In this document: positions 32,501 through 38,408 of the stretch, in pieces
How positions within the stretch are numbered: the stretch's first letter is position 1
How the letters are laid out: each line of letters starts with the position of its first letter
The notes under the pieces: model-generated
What the model saw: only the letters and a program-made list of their open reading frames with translations
Told to the model about the DNA's origin: nothing
The model's database searches: none
Made by a program: the position numbers and the translations under genes
DNA from: an uncultured Sphingomonas sp.
GTDB lineage: Bacteria > Pseudomonadota > Alphaproteobacteria > Sphingomonadales > Sphingomonadaceae
Length of the DNA stretch: 38,408 nucleotides
Direction of reading: 5' to 3'
Assembly (NCBI RefSeq): GCF_902806265.1
Contig: NZ_CADCVZ010000028.1
Location: 1 to 38,408 of the forward strand

Positions 32501-34537
32501 TTAGTGGGCGGCCCTGAGCGCCGGAGGGCTGCAGCTGGCGCCGGGCAGCATCAGTTCGGCTATCCGGGCGGCGGCTTCGGCTTGGCGGAACGGTTTGGTC
32601 AGCAGGGGCAAGCTTGCCATCTCGTCGCCGGCGAGGTTCGCGTAGCCGGTGGCAAGCAGAATGGGTTGATCGGGCCGGGCCTTCCTGATCTCGGCAGCCA
32701 GCTCGGTCCCGGTCATGCCGGGCATCAGGTAGTCGGTGATCACCAGATCGGGCTCCATCCCGGTTCTCAGCAACTCCAGCGCGTGGCTTGCGGATCCCGC
32801 TTCGATCACCGTGTGCCCGAGATCGCCCAGGATCTCGGCCGCGCTCAGGCGCACCAGTTCTTCATCGTCGACCAGCAGCACGAGCAGCGGACGGGTATGC
32901 GGGGAAGCGGCGACCGGACCGCCGACCCGTTCGGCGGCCACCGGCGCAACTGGCAGCCAGATCTCCGCGCAGGTGCCCTGGCCGGGTTCGCTGGTCAGGT
33001 TGAGGGTGCCGCCCGACTGCGCGGCGAGCCCGTGCACCATCGACAGCCCAAGCCCGGTGCCCTTGCCGATGCCCTTGGTCGAATAGAAGGGCTCGATGGC
33101 ACGGGCGAGCGTAACCGCGTCCATGCCGGTGCCGGTGTCGGAAACTGCCAGCTTCAGGTAAGACCCATGCCGCAGTGCAGCCGGGTGTCCAGGTCCCACC
33201 TGGTGCTCGCTGAGCGCTATCGTCAACGTCCCGCCGGCCGGCATCGCGTCGCGGGCGTTGACCGCCAGGTTGAGCAAAGCCAATTCGAGTTGGCCGGGAT
33301 CGACCTGCGCGGCGGATAGCTCCGGCTCCGCTTGAACCTCGATCCGGACCCGCGGACCGATGGAACGGGCAATGAGGTCGGTCATGCCTTCCACCAGCGC
33401 GACAGCATCCACCGCGCGAACTTCGAGAACTTGCCGCCGGGCGAACGCCAGCAGTCGCTGGACAAGCGTCTTGGCGCGGTCGGCAGCCTGCAGCGCTCCG
33501 CTGAGCAGGCGCTGGCTGCGGTCGTCCCCCTCCAAGCGGCGACGAAGCAGATCCAGGTTGCCGACGATCGGTGTCAGCAGATTGTTGAAGTCGTGCGCCA
33601 CGCCGCCGGTGAGCTGCCCGATGGTCTCCATCTTCTGCAGCTCGCCGAGCTTGGCGTGGGTCGCTTCCCGTTCGGCAATCGCCTCCACGATGCGGGACTC
33701 CAGGGTCTCGGCCAACCGGCGCAGCTTGGCTTCAGCGGCGTGCTGAGCCGACACGTCAGTGTTGGTGCCGAGCCAGCGGATCACTCGCCCACCCTCCTCG
33801 CGGACCGGTTCGACCCGGGTCAGGAAGGGGCGGAACACGCCATCCGCGCCCCTCAAAGGGAAGGTCATCTCGAACCGCTCGCCGGTCGCGATGGACCGCT
33901 GCCAGCGCTCCTTGACCTCGGGCAGCACGCCGGGGTCGTGCACCTTCTCCCAGCCCCAGCCCTCCATCTCCGCCGGGGTGGTGCCCGTATAGTCGTGCCA
34001 GCGCTGATTGTACCAGCTGATGTAGCCGTCGGCATTGGCCATCCAGCAGAGCTGCGGCATGGCATTCACCAGCGTCTCGAAGTTCGCCTCGCTTTCCTTC
34101 AGCGCGGCCTCAGCGCGCCGCCGTTCGGCCCGCTCGGCAGCCTCGGCCAAGGCGCGGCCGACCACCGTCGGCAAGCGGTCGAGGCGCTGCTTCACGACAT
34201 AGTCGGTTGCACCGCGCCGCATCGCTTCCACCGCGACATCTTCGCCCAGCGTGCCGGAGACGAAAACAAAAGGGATGTGGCCGGCAGCGACCCGCGCGAT
34301 CTCCAGCGCGGCCTCTCCGTCGAAAGCGGGCAGGGCGTGGTCGGCGAGGATGAGGTCGTAGCTTTTCTCGCGCAGCGCTCCAGTGAAGCCGTCGCGGGTC
34401 CAGACGCGATCAATCTCGCACTCGGCGCCCGCCACCCTCAGGAACTCGCAAACGAGATCGGCATCGAGCGCGCTATCCTCCAGATGGAGGACGCGAACCG
34501 TCCGCCGAGCGTCGGAAAGCGGCGCGACTGGCTTCAA
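32501..34537 (-). CDS. Hybrid histidine kinase, REC-PAS-HisKA-HATPase-REC
   Basis: A 678-residue soluble protein. An N-terminal receiver has Asp66 in DLILADHALP. A PAS domain spans about 150-265 (FETLVNAMPQLCWMANADGY, TNTDVS). A coiled segment leads to HisKA with GGVAHDFNN (His315), the HATPase domain with NLAVNARDAM, SDTGTGMD and GKGTGLGLSMVHG, and a C-terminal receiver with LLVDDEE, TDYLMPG (Asp602) and Lys648. The fold is the HDFNN class often used in light and stress signalling. There are no membrane segments. Translation seems to begin at a TTG that overlaps the response-regulator stop (TTGA). It is the last gene of the phytochrome operon and so is likely its relay partner. Confidence 0.92.
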   Translation of the reverse strand: MKPVAPLSDARRTVRVLHLEDSALDADLVCEFLRVAGAECEIDRVWTRDGFTGALREKSYDLILADHALPAFDGEAALEIARVAAGHIPFVFVSGTLGEDVAVEAMRRGATDYVVKQRLDRLPTVVGRALAEAAERAERRRAEAALKESEANFETLVNAMPQLCWMANADGYISWYNQRWHDYTGTTPAEMEGWGWEKVHDPGVLPEVKERWQRSIATGERFEMTFPLRGADGVFRPFLTRVEPVREEGGRVIRWLGTNTDVSAQHAAEAKLRRLAETLESRIVEAIAEREATHAKLGELQKMETIGQLTGGVAHDFNNLLTPIVGNLDLLRRRLEGDDRSQRLLSGALQAADRAKTLVQRLLAFARRQVLEVRAVDAVALVEGMTDLIARSIGPRVRIEVQAEPELSAAQVDPGQLELALLNLAVNARDAMPAGGTLTIALSEHQVGPGHPAALRHGSYLKLAVSDTGTGMDAVTLARAIEPFYSTKGIGKGTGLGLSMVHGLAAQSGGTLNLTSEPGQGTCAEIWLPVAPVAAERVGGPVAASPHTRPLLVLLVDDEELVRLSAAEILGDLGHTVIEAGSASHALELLRTGMEPDLVITDYLMPGMTGTELAAEIRKARPDQPILLATGYANLAGDEMASLPLLTKPFRQAEAAARIAELMLPGASCSPPALRAAH

Positions 34538-35001
34538 GCGGCGTGTTCGCTGCGCAGCCTGGCTCGCGGCGGAGGCGGTTCGTTCAGCACCGCCCAGAAC
34601 ATGCCGAGGTCTTGGATCGCCTCGAAGAACTGCTCAAAGCCGACCGGCTTTACGACAAAGGCGTTGACGCCAAGTTGGTAGCTGCGAACCAGGTCGCGCT
34701 CTTCACGCGAGGAGGTGAGCATCACCACTGGCGTGTGCCGGAGCCTGGGATCCTTCTTGATGTCTTCCAGGACTTCCAGGCCGTCCACCTTGGGCAGCTT
34801 AAGGTCTAGCAGGACTACGGCCGGGTCACCGGTGGTCCGGTTGGTGAACTTACCGCGCGCGTGCAGGTAATCGAGCGCCTCGGCCCCGTCCCGCGTGACG
34901 ATCACGGCATTCGCCAGCTGACAACGCTCAAGCGCGGCCAGCGTCAGTTCGACGTCCTTGGGGCTGTCCTCGACCAGCAATATCGGCTTCAGCTCCGCCA
35001 T
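34534..35001 (-). CDS. Single-domain response regulator, Rcp1-like
   Basis: A 155-residue receiver alone. Glu11 and Asp12 in LLVEDSPKD, phosphoacceptor Asp66 in VVLLDLKLPKVDG, Thr96 in VMLTSS and Lys118 in FVVKPVGF give a complete active site. The insertion after helix 2 (YLHARGKFTNRT) is that of cyanobacterial Rcp1 and its bacteriophytochrome relatives. Such proteins take phosphate from the phytochrome kinase but have no output domain, so they signal through protein contacts. The ATG lies three bases after the phytochrome stop and has GGAG upstream. It is followed by the hybrid kinase with a four-base overlap. Confidence 0.93.
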   Translation of the reverse strand: MAELKPILLVEDSPKDVELTLAALERCQLANAVIVTRDGAEALDYLHARGKFTNRTTGDPAVVLLDLKLPKVDGLEVLEDIKKDPRLRHTPVVMLTSSREERDLVRSYQLGVNAFVVKPVGFEQFFEAIQDLGMFWAVLNEPPPPRARLRSEHAA

Positions 35002-35004
35002 CCG

Positions 35005-37275
35005 TCACTCCGTCCCAACCGGGAGCGCGAAGCTGATCATCGCGCCCTCGTCCATCTTGCCTTGTGCCCATACCCTGCCGCCGTGGCGCTCGATGATGCG
35101 CCGGACGTTGGCAAGGCCGATGCCGGTTCCCTCGAATTCCTCAACCCGGTGCAATCGCTGGAAAACTCCGAATAGCTTGGAAACATAGGCTTCGTCAAAG
35201 CCGACGCCGTTGTCGCGAACGAAATAGATGTGCTCGGCGGCGGCCGGCTCGCAGCCGATCTCGATCAGGCCCGGTGCCCGGTCGCGAGTGAACTTGATGG
35301 CGTTCGAGATGAGGTTCTGGAACACAAGCCGCATCATTGTGGGATCGCCGCGGGCGGGTGCGAGCGTCCCGATGCGCCACTCGATCGCGCGCTCGCCGAT
35401 TTCCATGTCGAGCTTGCGGATGACCTCCGCCACCAGCGCGTCCATGTCGAGCGGCACCGGCGTGAGGGTCGTCCGCCCCATCTGCGAGTAACTCAGCAGG
35501 TTGTCGACCAGCGTTCCGGCGGATATCGCGGACTCGATGATGGTGTCGACGTAGCGGCTCGCTCGCTCGGTCAGCTGCTGGCCCTCGTTCGCCTTCAATA
35601 GCTGCGAATAGCCGACGATGTGGCGGAACGGCGCGCGTAGGTCATGGCTGACCGAGTAGCTGAACGCCTCCAATTCTTTGTTGATCGACACGAGGCGCTC
35701 GGACAAGGCGGCCATCTCCTCCGCCCGCCGGAGCACGATGTCGACGATGGCGGTGCGCAATTCGGCGGCCGCGTGGACCTCCGTCTCGTGCCACGGCAGC
35801 GAGCGCAGGCTGACCGTCTCCTTCCAGACCTCGAACGACTTGCGCGGATGCAGCCGCAGCCCGCCGGGGTCCAGCTCGGCCCGCTTGCGGGGCTCGCCGG
35901 CCCAGCTCACCGTTCGGATCACTTCCGGACGGAACCAGATCACGTAGCTCGCATGGACCTGCGAGATGGAGATCGCTAGCAGTCCGCTAGCGTGATCCTT
36001 CAGCTCATCGGCAGCCCGCATGACCGCCGCCAGATTGTCCGTCACGAACACGTCGTCGCCCCTATGCTGCGCCGCGAGCCACGAGGTGATCCGGTCGACT
36101 TCGACGGCGGCAGGCGTTTCGCCGATCAGCGTCGAGGTGCCGCCGAAGACCACGGCGGCACCCCGCGCATTGGCCAGGGCGAGGAGATCGTCGCCATGCT
36201 TGACCAGGCCATCGAGGAAGTGGTCCTCCGCCGCCATATGGCCGAGCAATCGTCCGACGATGATGCGGCGGTCGTGGCGGCGCTCCGCCAGGCTGGCATG
36301 TTCCTTGGCAGCCAGCTGAAGCGACAGGATCTGGCCGATGAAATCGCAGGCGGTGCGGACATGGTACGGCACCCGGTGCGGAGCGGCGTTGTGGCAGGAG
36401 ATGAGGCCCCACAACTGCCCCTCCCGAAGAAGGGAAATCGACATGGAGGCGTGCGTCCCCATGTTGCGCATATATTCTAGGTGCACGGGAGATACGCTCC
36501 TCAGCACCGAGAGGCTGAGGTCGACCGGAGCTCCGGTCGACGGGTTGAGCGCCGGCTGGATGGGTGCCGGCTGGTAATTGGCGTCGGCGATGAGGCGCAG
36601 CCGGTTGAGGCGGTAGAGCTCACGCGCCTGGGCGGGGATGTCCGACGCGGGAAAGCGCAGGTCCAGGTAGGACGGCAGCGCATCGTTGCGGTCCTCGGCG
36701 ATGACCGTGCCGTTCCAGTCTTCGTCGAACCGGTAGACGAGCGCGCGGTCCAGGCCCGTGATGCGCCGGACCTCCAGCGCCGCCAGGGACGCCAGCTCGT
36801 CCACCGACGATACTGCCTGCAGGCTATCCAGGAACTCGCGAACTACCGGATAAAGGTCCTCGAACGAACCCGGCTCGTCCGCAACCGTCTGCTCAAATTC
36901 CAGGACGATGCTCCCGGCCGAGCGATGGGCGATGGCATGGTAGGAGCGCCAGCCGCCGCCGTGGGCGAAGCGGACGGTTCCGAAGTGCGCAATGCCGGTG
37001 TCCGGGAGAGCGAAGTCGATGTGCTCGATAACTTGGAAGACGCTGGCCGGCAGGACATCGGCAAGAGACGCTCCCAGCCAGCCGTGCCCCGGTTGCATGA
37101 TACGATCCGCGCCGCCCGCTACCTGCAGGATATTGAGCGTGCCCGGCTCCAGCACAAGCAACGCGCCATAGGGCTGGATGCTACCTGGGATATGGATCGG
37201 CTCGCGGTCGCAAGTGGTCAGGTCAAGCGAACTGGCGCCGGGGGCCGGCGCGGCAACAACAGCAGAATGCGTCAA
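35005..37275 (-). CDS. bphP: Bacteriophytochrome histidine kinase (PAS-GAF-PHY-HisKA)
   Basis: The protein has about 756 residues. A TTG at 37275 overlaps the heme oxygenase stop (TTGA) and has GGAAAG six bases ahead; a GTG 18 bases upstream is possible. Cys22 in LTTCDREPIHIPGSIQPYGA is the biliverdin-linking residue of the bacterial type. The GAF domain holds FPASDIPAQARELY (208-221) and SVSPVHLEYMRNMGTHASMS, both chromophore-pocket motifs. The PHY domain has the tongue motif HPRKSFEVWKETV. HisKA follows with SVSHDLRAPF (His about 543), then HATPase with NLISNAIKF, DNGVGFD and GTGIGLANV. It is a soluble red/far-red light sensor kinase. No receiver is fused to it; the partner regulator is the next gene. 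Confidence 0.95.
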   Translation of the reverse strand: MTHSAVVAAPAPGASSLDLTTCDREPIHIPGSIQPYGALLVLEPGTLNILQVAGGADRIMQPGHGWLGASLADVLPASVFQVIEHIDFALPDTGIAHFGTVRFAHGGGWRSYHAIAHRSAGSIVLEFEQTVADEPGSFEDLYPVVREFLDSLQAVSSVDELASLAALEVRRITGLDRALVYRFDEDWNGTVIAEDRNDALPSYLDLRFPASDIPAQARELYRLNRLRLIADANYQPAPIQPALNPSTGAPVDLSLSVLRSVSPVHLEYMRNMGTHASMSISLLREGQLWGLISCHNAAPHRVPYHVRTACDFIGQILSLQLAAKEHASLAERRHDRRIIVGRLLGHMAAEDHFLDGLVKHGDDLLALANARGAAVVFGGTSTLIGETPAAVEVDRITSWLAAQHRGDDVFVTDNLAAVMRAADELKDHASGLLAISISQVHASYVIWFRPEVIRTVSWAGEPRKRAELDPGGLRLHPRKSFEVWKETVSLRSLPWHETEVHAAAELRTAIVDIVLRRAEEMAALSERLVSINKELEAFSYSVSHDLRAPFRHIVGYSQLLKANEGQQLTERASRYVDTIIESAISAGTLVDNLLSYSQMGRTTLTPVPLDMDALVAEVIRKLDMEIGERAIEWRIGTLAPARGDPTMMRLVFQNLISNAIKFTRDRAPGLIEIGCEPAAAEHIYFVRDNGVGFDEAYVSKLFGVFQRLHRVEEFEGTGIGLANVRRIIERHGGRVWAQGKMDEGAMISFALPVGTE

Positions 37276-37949
37276 CGGTGTCTTTCCAGGCACGAAGCGA
37301 AATGTTCAAAGGCGAAATGCGCGCCTTCAATGAGCGGGGTCAAGCTTTGCTGTTCCGTGCCGAACGCCTCGAGCCGGTTGCAGAACTCTCGCCAGCGCTC
37401 GCCGTCCCCAGCCGTCCCCGCGAAGAAGGTGCGACCGGCGGGGGTCGGAAGCAGGTAGTCTAGCTGCCGAAAGATCACCTTGCCGCCCAAGCTCGATCCC
37501 ACCAGCGTATAAAGGCAGCCGACGGCCCACGCGTCATCGACCGCTGCGACCGATTTACCGACCGGAGGAAGCTGCGCGTTTAGGGTGGCGAGATCAACTG
37601 CGAGCCGGTGCCGGCGCAGCTCGCACGCGTTCAGCAGGGCTTGGAGCTCCAAGCGTCGGCATCCCGCCGCGACGATGAACTGCAAGGAAGAATGATACGC
37701 GAACAACGCCGAGAGGAGCCGCGTGTAGTCGCTGGAACGCAGGCGCTGCTCGGCGATAGCGGCGAACGGCGGAGCGTCGTGCAGCGCCTCGTGAATGCTC
37801 GTGGTCTCAGCCTGGAGAGCCGATCTTGCCGGCTGCGCGCTTCGCTGCCGCGAACGTCTATCCGCAGGGTCCCGGAGCCTGGTCAACGCACTTGTCACGG
37901 GGGCGACTTGGCAGAAGTGCCAAGCCCGCGCCAGATTGCCGCGGGTCAT
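37272..37949 (-). CDS. bphO: Biliverdin-producing heme oxygenase
   Basis: A 225-residue protein. The heme-binding proximal histidine is His53 in LQAETTSIHEALH, and the distal helix has LYTLVGSSLGGKVIF (146-160), the G-S-x-L-G-G element of HO enzymes. It opens the heme ring to biliverdin IXa, the chromophore of the phytochrome encoded next, so the two genes form a complete sensor module. The first 45 residues are basic and unlike the core, so the true start may be a GTG about 51 bases inside (37898); the ATG at 37949 directly follows the upstream stop (TGAATG). Length from the second start would be typical. Confidence 0.92.
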   Translation of the reverse strand: MTRGNLARAWHFCQVAPVTSALTRLRDPADRRSRQRSAQPARSALQAETTSIHEALHDAPPFAAIAEQRLRSSDYTRLLSALFAYHSSLQFIVAAGCRRLELQALLNACELRRHRLAVDLATLNAQLPPVGKSVAAVDDAWAVGCLYTLVGSSLGGKVIFRQLDYLLPTPAGRTFFAGTAGDGERWREFCNRLEAFGTEQQSLTPLIEGAHFAFEHFASCLERHR

Positions 37950-38345
37950 TCACCGGCGAAAGGGCACGAAGTCGTTCAACCTGCAACCGGGGCCGGGAAT
38001 GCGACTGATGGGGTCCATCGACCGGACACGGTCGCCGCGGCAATAGCTCCCTCCGACCGGCTCCACGATCAGCATATCGTTCGGCCTCATGCCGGCGCAG
38101 TCTTCGGAAAGGCGATTGACCCAGACCAGGCGGCCGCGGCCGTAAAGTACCACCCGGTCGGCGCCGAGCCGCAAGGCTTCGTTCTGCTGAATTCCGACGC
38201 AACGCTGCGGCGTTCCGGCCGTCCGGCCGGCGAGCTCCACGAGCGGCGCTGAGGCGCTCCTCGTCGGCGCCGGCGTGCAAGACATGGTGACTGCCGCCAG
38301 AAACGCGATGGCAGTTGACCGGCTGGAACCCCTGAATGCGAACAT
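37950..38345 (-). CDS. Secreted or lipoprotein of DUF6491-like type, first gene of the phytochrome operon
   Basis: The protein has 131 residues from the ATG at 38345, with AGGAG seven bases ahead. Residues 1-22 are a signal (SRSTAIAFLAAVTMSC), with Cys22 a possible lipobox cysteine after VTMS. The mature part begins RCVGIQQNEALRLGADRVVL and continues RGRLVWVNRLSEDCAGM, SYCRGDRVRSMDP and GPGCRLNDFVPFRR, a pattern of four cysteines close to the DUF6491 family. This is a family guess, not a strong match. The stop abuts the heme oxygenase ATG, so it is translated with the light-sensing genes. A role linked to light is only inferred from position. Confidence 0.65.
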   Translation of the reverse strand: MFAFRGSSRSTAIAFLAAVTMSCTPAPTRSASAPLVELAGRTAGTPQRCVGIQQNEALRLGADRVVLYGRGRLVWVNRLSEDCAGMRPNDMLIVEPVGGSYCRGDRVRSMDPISRIPGPGCRLNDFVPFRR

Positions 38346-38408
38346 CCGCCAACTCCTGCCATCCTGCGTCATCGCAAACCTTCTTAGCAGATCAACAACT
38401 AATTGCCG

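Noticed and set aside
33332-34681. Plus-strand open frame of 449 codons opposite the hybrid kinase
   Set aside because: Shadow of the kinase gene; His-, Arg- and Gly-rich product with no fold signature.
36481-37458. Plus-strand open frame of 325 codons opposite the phytochrome
   Set aside because: Antisense to well-supported phytochrome motifs; no ribosome binding site or family.

Overview
The window is a chromosomal stretch of a GC-rich alphaproteobacterium, most likely a member of the order Sphingomonadales (Sphingomonas or a close relative). This rests on recognised protein families and gene order: a bolA / J-domain / cobS / cobT / phytase-like esterase / rpmB neighbourhood that I recall as common in Alphaproteobacteria, a DUF2093 protein beside xseA, a very long TonB-dependent receptor with an EIIVTGSRI box, and a biliverdin-type bacteriophytochrome operon. 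No phage, insertion sequence or CRISPR array was seen.

Layout. 1-981: start of a pirin gene and bolA (minus), with a J-domain protein diverging from them (plus). 982-6569 (minus): a SIMPL lipoprotein, then a tightly packed eight-gene operon of vicinal-oxygen-chelate (VOC) proteins, glutathione S-transferases, a tandem DUF1428 protein, a DUF4287 protein and a RibD-type reductase. It faces a divergent HxlR regulator (6625-7347), with an 11-bp-arm palindrome between them. 7359-13469: cobS and cobT, separated by a serralysin-like M10 metallopeptidase on the other strand, then a phytase-like esterase and rpmB. 13610-16665: a small membrane protein, tadA, an OmpA-type lipoprotein and a CNNM/CorC-type membrane protein. 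16668-20956: purD translationally coupled to three small membrane proteins, xseA starting inside purD on the other strand, a DUF2093 protein and a secreted protein. 21201-24353: a 1050-residue TonB-dependent receptor, then about 490 bases without a clear gene. 24846-30143: a small secreted protein, clpB, a PMT-type glycosyltransferase and an M15 peptidase that overlap tail to tail. 30211-32364: a polyhydroxyalkanoate-system protein, a ferredoxin-NADP reductase of adrenodoxin-reductase type, tRNA-Pro(CGG) and a small membrane protein. 32501-38345 (minus): a light-sensing operon in the order lipoprotein, heme oxygenase, bacteriophytochrome, single-domain response regulator, REC-PAS-kinase-REC hybrid kinase.

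Two systems stand out. The first is the putative electrophile or aldehyde detoxification operon under an HxlR-SCP2 fusion regulator. Its members are known families, but I know of no described system with this exact composition. The second is the phytochrome operon, which encodes chromophore synthesis, photoreceptor, response regulator and a further hybrid kinase in one translationally coupled string. The cobS/cobT pair is also worth attention: no cobN or other cobalamin gene is present here, and many sphingomonads do not make cobalamin de novo, so the pair may serve another role.

Starts were chosen by ribosome binding sites and stop/start overlaps. Several genes use GTG or TTG, and many neighbours share a four-base overlap of the ATGA, GTGA or TTGA type. 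Function calls rest on motif recognition only; no database search was made.
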